7,334 nucleotides of DNA. Origin: a bacterium UBP3_UBA1247. GTDB taxonomy: Bacteria; UBA3054. The notes below the pieces were generated by a model, which worked only from the letters and a program-made list of their open reading frames with translations, was not told the origin of the DNA and did not search any database. Below, in pieces: positions 1-6,503 of this stretch (its first letter is position 1; the number at the start of each line of letters is the position of its first letter). A program made the translations under genes and the position numbers. The stretch lies in assembly GCA_002308555.1 (NCBI GenBank), contig DBWD01000077.1, positions 3,436 through 10,769 on the forward strand, given 5' to 3'.

Positions 1-1985
1 TCGTCGGTCTGCACGGACGGGGTCACGACCAGCTTCGTGCCGTATTCCCTGGTTTCCCAGTCTTTCGGCGTGACGGCGTAGTCGTAAATGACGGACTGAG
101 CGTCGCCGACGTCCACGTCCTGGTCTTCAGCTTCTTCGATGGTCTTGTTGTAACGGATGCGGATGACTTCCTTCAGTTCCGCGCGGTTGCCGGAAACCAC
201 GGTCACCTTGGGGGCGAAGATGGTCTCGCAGCCTTCCTGGTTGCTGAGGGCGTAGATCACGCTGCGGTACTGGGCGGGGCCCAGGACGCCGCTGATGTCG
301 AAGACTTTGCCGAGACCGTCGTTCACGGTGGTGTCCTGAACTTTGGAGGCGGCGATGCTGGCCTGGTTCCCGCTGATGTCGCCCAGGGCGTCAACGTAAC
401 GGGTGGCGTTGGCCACGTAGTTGGACCTCAGGCTTTCCAGGGTGTCGGAGTAGAAGCCCTTGTTGGGGCCGCTGCCGTCCAGGATGGCCTGGTTCTGACG
501 GTAGAAGTTCTGGTAGGCCTGATAGGCGGCCTGGGATTTGCGCTTATACTCGTTGGCGGTGCCGGTGGACTGTTCCAGAGAGGAATAGAGGGTCTGGATG
601 TCGGCGATGCCGGCGCTGCCGTAAGCCGGCTGATGGGGGCGCATTCCGTTGAGGCTCATATAATCGTCATAATCGTTGCCCGTATCCACGGTGCTGGGGA
701 TGCGGTAGGCGGAGTTGATGGGATCATAGGCGTCCTCATCCATGTAGGAACGGATGTAGCGCAGGCCGGAGGTCATTTCGCGCTCTTTGTTGGGAGCTTC
801 CAGATAGTACTTGTCGCCGTATTTGTCCTTGCGGTTCCAACGATAGTTGTGGGTCAGGAAATGACGGAAGACCAGCTCGTTCATGTTGTCGTTGTTGACG
901 GTCACGAAACGGGCTTCGATCTCGACCTGAGACGGGGTCTTGTCGAAGTTCTTCAGGAAGTTCTCGATGAGGGTCAGGTTCTCGGCGGTGTTACGAACGA
1001 TCAGCTGGTTGGTTCTGGCGTCGTAGACCACGGAAGCGCCCTGCACTTCCTGGATACCAATGCGCCTTAAGAGTTCCTTGGCCTTGTCCGTTGGGGTCCT
1101 GAGGGATTCCTTGTTGAGGACTTCGATGGAGTCCAGGCCGCGGGACAGACGGAAGGTCTTGGAGATGATGCGGGCGGAGTCTTTCGTGGTGATGGAGATG
1201 GATTCGCCTTCCACGCTGTAGTTGAGGTTTCTCAGCTTGCAGATCATTTCCAGGGCGTCGGCCACGGAGATGTCCTTGAGGGAGATGGTCAGGGTGGCGT
1301 TCTGGATGGCGTTGGCCACGGCGGGCTGCATGACGAGGTTCAGGTTGGCTTCGTCACGGATGGTCTCGAAGACGCTGGCCATAGGCTCGTCCACGAAGCT
1401 GAGCTCCTTGATGACGCGGTTCATCTTCTCGTCGGCGATGTTGGAGATGCCGGCGGAAGCGACGGCCTCGTCGCGGTCTTTCTGCTTCTCAGTCATGATG
1501 AGCATGCTCTTTTCCACGTCCTGGATGCGCTGCAAAGCGGTCAGGTCGACGTTGTCTTCCTCGATGCGGATGAGCTTCTCGTTGCAGCTGCTCATGTAGC
1601 GGCGGGCCAGAGGATTGTAAGGATCGCGCTTGGTGACTTCCGCGAAGGTGTTCAGGGCTTTCTGATATTCGCCCTTGCGGTAGTAAGTGCGGCCCTCGAA
1701 CATAAGGACCTGGATCTCCTGCTCGGTCTTGTTACTAAGATCGGGCTTGTCTTCCTTGGTGGCGAAAGCGTTTTTCAGTTTGGTCCAAAAACCGTCTTCC
1801 TCACCAATTTCCTTGGGGATTTCCTCAGTTTCGGCCTTGGCTTCCGTCTGAACTTCGGGTTCAGCGGCGTTGAGAAGCTGCTGTTCCTTCTGCTCGAACG
1901 TCTGCTCATCAGCGGCGAAGAGCGGGGACACCGCGAGCATCAGCGCGCCGATGAAAAGGCTGTTTCTCAGCATATTTTTGTTCAT
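1..1985 (-). CDS. Second TPR-containing secretin (PilQ/GspD superfamily), 3' end cut by the window edge
   Basis: The frame stays open from the ATG at 1985 to the left edge, giving 661 residues without a stop. The N-terminus is a signal peptide (hydrophobic core about 7-20, likely cleavage after Ala24 or Ala25). A charged linker follows, then a TPR-like helical hairpin (about 90-137), a secretin N-terminal domain (about 188-268), an N1-like domain (about 295-348) with the run LIVRNTAENLTLIENFLKNF, and the start of the secretin core (VEIEARFV, 354-361). Residues 588-600 (TIFAPKVTVVSGN) and 652-657 (LVVTPS) are typical core strands. The last core strands and the P-F-L-G-D-L-P type signature lie outside the window. 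It is clearly a paralogue of the secretin encoded just upstream, but has about 105 more residues between core strands (Tyr-rich segment about 385-560). It is probably an outer-membrane channel subunit of the same pilus machine. Whether it makes its own ring or a mixed one cannot be told. Confidence 0.9.
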   Translation of the reverse strand, partial: MNKNMLRNSLFIGALMLAVSPLFAADEQTFEQKEQQLLNAAEPEVQTEAKAETEEIPKEIGEEDGFWTKLKNAFATKEDKPDLSNKTEQEIQVLMFEGRTYYRKGEYQKALNTFAEVTKRDPYNPLARRYMSSCNEKLIRIEEDNVDLTALQRIQDVEKSMLIMTEKQKDRDEAVASAGISNIADEKMNRVIKELSFVDEPMASVFETIRDEANLNLVMQPAVANAIQNATLTISLKDISVADALEMICKLRNLNYSVEGESISITTKDSARIISKTFRLSRGLDSIEVLNKESLRTPTDKAKELLRRIGIQEVQGASVVYDARTNQLIVRNTAENLTLIENFLKNFDKTPSQVEIEARFVTVNNDNMNELVFRHFLTHNYRWNRKDKYGDKYYLEAPNKEREMTSGLRYIRSYMDEDAYDPINSAYRIPSTVDTGNDYDDYMSLNGMRPHQPAYGSAGIADIQTLYSSLEQSTGTANEYKRKSQAAYQAYQNFYRQNQAILDGSGPNKGFYSDTLESLRSNYVANATRYVDALGDISGNQASIAASKVQDTTVNDGLGKVFDISGVLGPAQYRSVIYALSNQEGCETIFAPKVTVVSGNRAELKEVIRIRYNKTIEEAEDQDVDVGDAQSVIYDYAVTPKDWETREYGTKLVVTPSVQTD

Positions 1986-1988
1986 AAG

Positions 1989-1994
1989 ACCTCC
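1989..1994 (-). promoter_or_regulatory. Shine-Dalgarno site for the second secretin gene
   Basis: On the minus strand GGAGGT lies three bases before the ATG at 1985, a strong match at short spacing. An in-frame ATG at 2021 (directly after an in-frame TAA) would add 12 residues, including acidic ones, ahead of the signal peptide and has a weaker upstream site. An ATG at codon 5 (1973) would sit further from GGAGGT. I prefer 1985. Confidence 0.65.
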
Positions 1995-2040
1995 AAAGTC
2001 TATATCTTTTTTAATTTCCATTTAAGCTTTGTCCCTTGAA

Positions 2041-4611
2041 TTATTCCTCTGATTCCTCAGAAGATTCTTCAGTGCTTTCTTCTTCGGAAGATCCGCTTTC
2101 GGTTTCCTCAGCGGTTTCTTCGGAAGTCTCTTCGCCGGATTCCTCGACCTCTTCGGAGGCTTCGGCTTCTTCGCTCTCGCCTTCCTCGCCTTCGGTGACC
2201 TGTTCGCCTTCTTCATAGTCGGCGCGTTCCTGCTCGAGAGAGGAAGCCAGCTTGCTGGCCATGCGGTCGCGGTAAAGTTCGCCGGTCGGGGTGATGATGT
2301 TCGTCTTGACGAAGATCAGCAGGTGTTTCTTTTCGTTGTAGCTGCCTTCGGCTCTGAAGAAGCGTCCGATCAAGGGCAGGTCGCCAAGGAACGGAACTTT
2401 GTCTTTGTACTTGCGGAGGGCCTCGGTGACCATGCCGCCCAAGACGACCGTTTCGCCGTCGGCGACGACCACCTGGGTCTTGACTTCAGAGAACTTGAAG
2501 CGCGGGATGTCCAGCTCGATGGGGTCGATGCCGAGGACTTCGTTGCCGACGTACACCGAGACGGTGCGGGGCTCGATCTCGGCGCTGGTCTTGCAGGTGA
2601 TGTCCATGCTGACGGTGCGCTTGTCATCGGCCACGATGGGGCTGACCGTAAGCTCGATACCGACGTCTTCCTTCAGGGTGCTCTCAACAGTCGCGTAACC
2701 GGGCATCGCGCTGATATCGGGGCTGTTGTTGGGGTTCAGAAGGTTGAACTGAGAGGAGCTGCTGTAAATAATAGCCGGTTTGTAGACCGTGTAATCTTCG
2801 GGGTACATGATCTCCGTGATCTGCTTGATGGTCACGCGGGGCTGGCCGCTGACGGTGGTCACAGAAGGAGCGGAGAGGACGTCGGCGTTCGTCTTGTTGT
2901 CGATGGCGTTGAAGATGAGGCCGACTTCAGGATCGGTCAGGGCGTTGGTGAAGAAGCCCAGGACCTCGTCGGTCACCTGGTTGTTGCCAACCGTGGAGAT
3001 GCCGACCATGTTCATGACGGAGGAGAGCCTGTCAGCGTAGCGGCTGTTGCGTTTGCCCTTGGAGTAGCGGCGGAGGGCGCCGGTGAAGTCCGTGGGGTTG
3101 GCCACGACGGCGTTGCCGTCCTTGTTGTGGGCGCTGATGACTTTCCAGGGGCTCTTGAGCTTCATACCGAAGCTGATCTCGTTGAGGTCCTGATCGCTGA
3201 TCTCAACGAAGCGGGCCTGGATCTCGACCTGCACCTGATCGCCGCTTTCGTCGAGGTTCTTCAGGTAGCTGTCGATGAGTTCCAAGTTCTTGACGGTGTT
3301 GCGGGCCACCAAGGTGCCGGAAACGGGTTCCAGGAAGATGGAGCTGCCTTCGACTTCCTGTCCGATGTAGTCTTTCAGAGCGCGGACCAGTTCCGGTTCG
3401 GTCTCCATGGCGGTGAAGTCCTCGTCAGCGCCCGTGTCGGTATCGAAGATGCCGCCGAAGGCGTCGGAGGAGCTTTCCTCAGTCTCGATCTCGGAGGCTT
3501 TGGAAACCACGCCGGGAGAGACCGTCCAGATCCTCGTCTCCATCTGACCGTCGCCCTTGGCGATGATCACGGCGGAGCCGGTGACGATGTAGTTCAGGTT
3601 GGCGGTGTCGCAGATGTATTCGATGACGGTCAGGATCGTGGGGCCTTCGGCGTCCAGGGAGATCTTGTCGTTCACGCCGGCGGCGTCAAGGACGATCGGG
3701 ATGTTGCCTTCCTCGATGAGGAACTGGACGGCTTCGGAGACGGTGTTGTTGTCGAGGCTGACCGCGGGGATCTTGTTCATCAGGCGGGCCCACATGGCCT
3801 TGCGGGCGACTTCGCCCGGGGCGTCAGTGGCTTCGTTGCCCACGTCTTCGGTGTCCTCGGAAGCTTCCGGGGAGATCTTGCGGAGCACGTCGAGCATGAT
3901 CTGGGAACGTTCGAGTTCCTGTTCGCTCTTGATGACTTTGTTCTGCTTGGCGATGACGTCCCTCAGCATGCGGCGGGGACGGGGGTCTTCGCTTTCCAGC
4001 TTGATAGCCTGTTTCAGAATGGTCTTGGCTTCCTCGTACTGGCCGTTGACGACTTTCTCCTCAGCCTGCTTGATCATCTGGTAGACCTGTTCCTCTTCGG
4101 AGAGGTCGGTGTTGACGATCTTGGAGAGCTGCTGGGAAGCGGCGGTGTCGAGGAGCTTGCGGGCGCGCTGAATGCCCTTCAGAGCTTCGTCGCCCTGCTT
4201 GTGTTCGAGAGCCTGGCGATAGAAGTTGATGGCGGACTCATAGTCGCGCATCTCAAGTCTGTCGTTGGCTACGGAAGTGTAGTAGTCATAAAGGATGCTG
4301 TTCACCTCGCCGATCTTCACTTTGGAATCGGTGTGGTTCGGGCAACGCTTTAAGGCTTCGGACAAAAGCGTGTGAGCCTTGCGGTACTCACCCTGTTCGA
4401 TGAGGGGGAGCGCCTGCTGGAACAGAAGGTCAGCCATCTGCCGCTGTTCTTGACGTTCGATCTGCAATTCGCGCGCCAGTTCCTGGGCGCGGAGAGCAGC
4501 CGTTTGTCTCATGGCCTGATCCACGGCAGCTTCGGCCATCACGTTCTGCGCCAGAAGCAGGATCGCAGCCAAAGAGACCGCAACTACTGTCAGGGCTTTT
4601 GTGTTTTTCAT
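2041..4611 (-). CDS. pilQ: Type IV pilus secretin with N-terminal TPRs and acidic C-terminal tail (PilQ / Amuc_1098-like)
   Basis: This 856-residue protein is an outer-membrane secretin, the multimeric gate through which a pilus or pseudopilus passes. It has a signal peptide (cleavage likely after Ala26, VMA/EA), then three TPR-like hairpins (about 59-95, 104-154 and 173-220, each with a G/D-Y-x-x-A core). A secretin N-terminal domain (about 279-353), a short acidic insert (about 371-405) and an N1-like domain (about 406-455) follow. The secretin core (about 459-775) ends in the hallmark DGETVVLGGMV followed by VPFLGDLPLIGRFFR. The last 58 residues are almost only Glu, Ser, Thr, Gly and Ala. 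I start at the ATG at 4611, not the in-frame ATG at 4626, because GGAG sits nine bases before 4611 while nothing suitable precedes 4626. It lies downstream of the alignment-complex genes, the usual place for pilQ. The secretin assignment is firm; Amuc_1098 kinship is recalled family knowledge, not an alignment. Confidence 0.95.
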   Translation of the reverse strand: MKNTKALTVVAVSLAAILLLAQNVMAEAAVDQAMRQTAALRAQELARELQIERQEQRQMADLLFQQALPLIEQGEYRKAHTLLSEALKRCPNHTDSKVKIGEVNSILYDYYTSVANDRLEMRDYESAINFYRQALEHKQGDEALKGIQRARKLLDTAASQQLSKIVNTDLSEEEQVYQMIKQAEEKVVNGQYEEAKTILKQAIKLESEDPRPRRMLRDVIAKQNKVIKSEQELERSQIMLDVLRKISPEASEDTEDVGNEATDAPGEVARKAMWARLMNKIPAVSLDNNTVSEAVQFLIEEGNIPIVLDAAGVNDKISLDAEGPTILTVIEYICDTANLNYIVTGSAVIIAKGDGQMETRIWTVSPGVVSKASEIETEESSSDAFGGIFDTDTGADEDFTAMETEPELVRALKDYIGQEVEGSSIFLEPVSGTLVARNTVKNLELIDSYLKNLDESGDQVQVEIQARFVEISDQDLNEISFGMKLKSPWKVISAHNKDGNAVVANPTDFTGALRRYSKGKRNSRYADRLSSVMNMVGISTVGNNQVTDEVLGFFTNALTDPEVGLIFNAIDNKTNADVLSAPSVTTVSGQPRVTIKQITEIMYPEDYTVYKPAIIYSSSSQFNLLNPNNSPDISAMPGYATVESTLKEDVGIELTVSPIVADDKRTVSMDITCKTSAEIEPRTVSVYVGNEVLGIDPIELDIPRFKFSEVKTQVVVADGETVVLGGMVTEALRKYKDKVPFLGDLPLIGRFFRAEGSYNEKKHLLIFVKTNIITPTGELYRDRMASKLASSLEQERADYEEGEQVTEGEEGESEEAEASEEVEESGEETSEETAEETESGSSEEESTEESSEESEE
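2044..2217 (-). repeat. Low-complexity coding tract for a Glu/Ser-rich tail
   Basis: The last 58 codons of the first secretin gene are nearly all GAA/GAG, TCC/TCT/AGC-type, ACC/ACT and GCC-type codons, giving a purine-rich imperfect repeat on the coding strand. The encoded tail has 30 Glu and 11 Ser and no Lys or Arg. It follows the end of the secretin core, beyond where GspD-type secretins carry the pilotin-binding S domain. Confidence 0.9.
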
Positions 4612-4620
4612 GCTCGTTAA

Positions 4621-4624
4621 CTCC
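4621..4624 (-). promoter_or_regulatory. Shine-Dalgarno site that sets the first secretin start
   Basis: On the minus strand GGAG lies nine bases before the ATG at 4611. It overlaps the alternative in-frame ATG at 4626, which has only A/T-rich sequence before it. The 4611 start also gives a compact signal peptide beginning MKNTKAL. Confidence 0.7.
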
Positions 4625-4653
4625 ATCAGTTGTTATATACTTTAATTAAATTT

Positions 4654-5622
4654 TTATTCAGCGTTGATTGTATATTCAATGTCGTTCACTTTGACGGTGA
4701 CGGTCTTTCCTTCCACGTCGATGGCGGTCACAGTGCCGTTCTTCTTGACCATGGGGATCTCGATCTCGTCGCCGACCTTGCAAACGACTTTCTTGTTTGC
4801 GTCGTCCTTGCTGACAAACTCAACCATGCCGTAAGCCTCGAGGCTCTTGTTGCTCTTGCTGCAGGAGAAGACCTCGCCGGTCTCGCCGTCTTTCAGCGTC
4901 ACGCTGTAGTCTGTCATCTTGCCCTTGTCGTTCGTGACTTCTTCGACCTTCTCTATATAGAAGACTTTGTCCTCGGCTTCGAACTGGGAAGCGCCGATCT
5001 CGGTCTTGGGCAGTCTTTTGTTCTTATATTTAAAGTTAAGGCTCACGCCCTTGGTGAAGAGCACGAGCTGGATGTCGCGTTCCGGATGATAGATCTTGCC
5101 GATGCGCCAGCCGGCGGCCACCACGTTGGGGCTGGTGGGATCCTTGGGCAGGACTTCGGTGCCGGTCTCGACGGACATCTTGTATTCCTCGAGGTTCGTG
5201 AAGCCGTCGTTGTCGGGGTCTTCCTCGGCGTCCTTGGCGTTCGTCCAGTCGAGGCCGTATTTCTGCTCCCATTCGTTGGGAATGCCGTCGTTGTCGGAGT
5301 CGGAGCGGTAGGTGATCATCTGGCCGGTCTCGTCGCAGGTGATGCCCCACTTGCGGGTCAGGGCGTTCTGGTTGGCCGTGCTTCTCTGGAGCCAGTCGTG
5401 GGTGAAGACGTTCCTCACCAGCGCGGGAGAGGCTTCCTTGACGATGGCCACCAGGTTCGGGATGCCCACCAGGGCGCTTTCCTTAACGTCCTTCGCGTTG
5501 TCCTTGGGCGAGAAGGCATCCACGTCGTTCTGCGTGGTGAAGGCCTTGGCGACCACCACGATCACGATCAGAAGGATCACCACAAAAAGCAATTTTTCCC
5601 AATGCTCATTTAAAGCTTTCAT
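4654..5622 (-). CDS. Membrane-anchored pilus-complex protein in the PilP position, with TSP3-like calcium-binding repeats (Amuc_1099-like)
   Basis: This 322-residue protein has a short cytoplasmic N-terminus, one membrane helix (about 11-28) and a large periplasmic part. Residues 108-146 hold two loops, DSDNDGIPNEWE and DPDNDGFTNLEE. Their Asp/Asn spacing and closing Glu fit calcium-binding loops of the TSP3/dockerin-like class. The rest (about 170-322) looks all-beta. Its last part (about 280-320, with VGDEIEIP and NGTVTAIDVEGKTVTV) recalls the homology-region domain of PilP/GspC that contacts the secretin, a weak by-eye similarity. It lies between the PilO-like and secretin genes, where pilP sits in pilMNOPQ operons, and where Amuc_1099 sits in Akkermansia. 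Its likely job is linking the inner-membrane complex to the secretin. The canonical PilP lipoprotein signal is absent. AGGAGGAGA lies eight bases before the start. The role is inferred mainly from context. Confidence 0.75.
   Translation of the reverse strand: MKALNEHWEKLLFVVILLIVIVVVAKAFTTQNDVDAFSPKDNAKDVKESALVGIPNLVAIVKEASPALVRNVFTHDWLQRSTANQNALTRKWGITCDETGQMITYRSDSDNDGIPNEWEQKYGLDWTNAKDAEEDPDNDGFTNLEEYKMSVETGTEVLPKDPTSPNVVAAGWRIGKIYHPERDIQLVLFTKGVSLNFKYKNKRLPKTEIGASQFEAEDKVFYIEKVEEVTNDKGKMTDYSVTLKDGETGEVFSCSKSNKSLEAYGMVEFVSKDDANKKVVCKVGDEIEIPMVKKNGTVTAIDVEGKTVTVKVNDIEYTINAE
5185..5301 (-). other. Coding segment for two calcium-binding loops (TSP3-like module)
   Basis: Loop one (residues 108-119) and loop two (135-146) each have acidic or Asn residues at positions 1, 3, 5 and 9, Gly at 6 and Glu at 12. 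They start 27 residues apart. The surrounding pattern (N-E-W-E, Y-G-L-D, D-P-D-N-D-G, T-N-L-E-E-Y, then G-T and D-P-T-S) matches a module widespread in surface proteins of Planctomycetes, Verrucomicrobia and Lentisphaerae. Calcium binding is inferred from the motif. Confidence 0.75.
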
Positions 5623-5630
5623 TATCTGTG

Positions 5631-5639
5631 TCTCCTCCT
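5631..5639 (-). promoter_or_regulatory. Strong Shine-Dalgarno site for the PilP-position gene
   Basis: AGGAGGAGA on the minus strand ends eight bases before the ATG at 5622, inside the 20-base gap after the preceding gene. It is among the strongest ribosome-binding sites in the window and fixes the start. Confidence 0.75.
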
Positions 5640-5642
5640 GAT

Positions 5643-6482
5643 TTATTTTTCAGCCTGCTGGGGCTTGTTGAGCTTGATCAGGTCAACGGTCATGTCGACT
5701 GTGACGCGTTCCAGAATGTCGGAGGGATCCTCGATGGTGCCGACGGGGTCGGGCTGAAGATCGGTCCTGATGCTTCTGACAATATAGAAGTAGGGCTTGT
5801 CGCGCAGCTGGGCCAGAACGCTGTAAAGCTTGTCGGGGCGGATGGCGAACTGGAAGTAAACGGGAACGGCCTCGTACTTGGCGCCGGCCGCTTCGTTCTG
5901 CTTCTGGCTGGCGGAGCCGAATTCCTCTTCCTCGTCCTCGTAATCCACGGACTGTTCGCCCTGGTTGCGCTCGATGGTGAGAACTTCCAGAACGTCGTTG
6001 TCAAGCAGGACGGCCAGAACGTCCTTGACGGTCTGGAGCTGGGCGGAGAGCTTCGGCATGTCCGCTTCCTTGGCCACGGTGTCGCCCAGGTACTCGGAGA
6101 AGCCTTCGCCGGGATAGATGTTGATGTTGCGTTTCTCGCGCTCGCCCTTGATCTCGTTGTCGAATTTCTTGAGCTCGACCTTGAAATTGGAGGGATCCAG
6201 GACTTTCACCTCTTCAGACTTGACGGCGTCCACGAACTCCACAGCCTGCTTTTTCAGGGCTTCCAGGTCCGCTTCGTAGGCCTTCAGCAGTTCCTCGCCG
6301 GGCGCGCCGTTGTAGGTCTTGCAAAGGGATTCGTAATCGCTTTCCGCGGAGGAGTAGTCGCCGGAAGCGTAGTTGAGCTTATTGACAGAACCGCGCCACA
6401 TGACGAGGGTCACCACCACTATAATTAGGACGATACCCAGCGTGATGAGGAACAATTTGTTTTTCTGTAAGTCAAATTTCAT
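5643..6482 (-). CDS. PilO-like pilus alignment protein, Amuc_1100-like
   Basis: This 279-residue bitopic inner-membrane protein has a short cytoplasmic N-terminus, a membrane helix (about 11-29), a charged helical region likely to be coiled coil (about 42-90), and a periplasmic part that fits two ferredoxin-like folds as in PilO/PilN/GspM. Several stretches match my memory of Akkermansia Amuc_1100 in the same order: FKVELKKFDNEIK (about 100-112), the KRNINI strand, YFYIVRSIRTDLQPDP (231-246) and a final strand ending DLIKLNKPQ (267-275). Length is also close (Amuc_1100 has about 317 residues). A very acidic loop (DYEDEEEEF, 180-188) links the two folds. It follows the PilM/PilN-like gene by 21 bases and is preceded by AAAGGAT six bases before the ATG. 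Its likely role is to form, with the PilN-like domain, the inner-membrane ring that joins PilM to the secretin. Confidence 0.8.
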   Translation of the reverse strand: MKFDLQKNKLFLITLGIVLIIVVVTLVMWRGSVNKLNYASGDYSSAESDYESLCKTYNGAPGEELLKAYEADLEALKKQAVEFVDAVKSEEVKVLDPSNFKVELKKFDNEIKGEREKRNINIYPGEGFSEYLGDTVAKEADMPKLSAQLQTVKDVLAVLLDNDVLEVLTIERNQGEQSVDYEDEEEEFGSASQKQNEAAGAKYEAVPVYFQFAIRPDKLYSVLAQLRDKPYFYIVRSIRTDLQPDPVGTIEDPSDILERVTVDMTVDLIKLNKPQQAEK

Positions 6483-6488
6483 TGTTCT

Positions 6489-6495
6489 ATCCTTT
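6489..6495 (-). promoter_or_regulatory. Shine-Dalgarno site for the PilO/Amuc_1100-like gene
   Basis: AAAGGAT on the minus strand lies six bases before the ATG at 6482 and falls in the 21-base gap after the previous stop codon. It supports translation from this ATG within one transcript. Confidence 0.6.
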
Positions 6496-6503
6496 ACATC
6501 CTA

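Noticed and set aside
1986..2040. Possible terminator or promoter between the two secretin genes
   Set aside because: No stable hairpin followed by a T-run on the minus strand, and only weak -10-like A/T sequence; read-through within one operon is simpler.
2036..2218. Ser-rich 60-codon plus-strand frame
   Set aside because: It is the reverse reading of the Glu/Ser tail tract; a GAA/TCC-type repeat stays open in several frames.
2323..4353. Long plus-strand open frame of 676 codons opposite the first secretin
   Set aside because: It lies wholly antisense to a protein with clear secretin motifs. Its composition (Val, Asp, Gly and Leu rich, mirroring the codons on the other strand) is that of a shadow frame in G+C-rich DNA.
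4612..4653. Possible internal promoter in the A/T-rich gap before the first secretin (TATAAC-like box)
   Set aside because: No convincing partner -35 box at proper spacing, and A/T-rich gaps are seen between other genes of this operon.
4630..5613. Plus-strand open frame of 327 codons opposite the PilP-position gene
   Set aside because: Antisense shadow of a gene with a strong ribosome-binding site, a membrane helix and calcium-loop motifs. The plus-strand product has the same Val/Leu/Asp/Gly-rich shadow composition.
5628..6428. Plus-strand open frame of 266 codons opposite the Amuc_1100-like gene
   Set aside because: Antisense shadow; no recognisable domain, while the minus-strand protein has a helix, coiled coil and family motifs.
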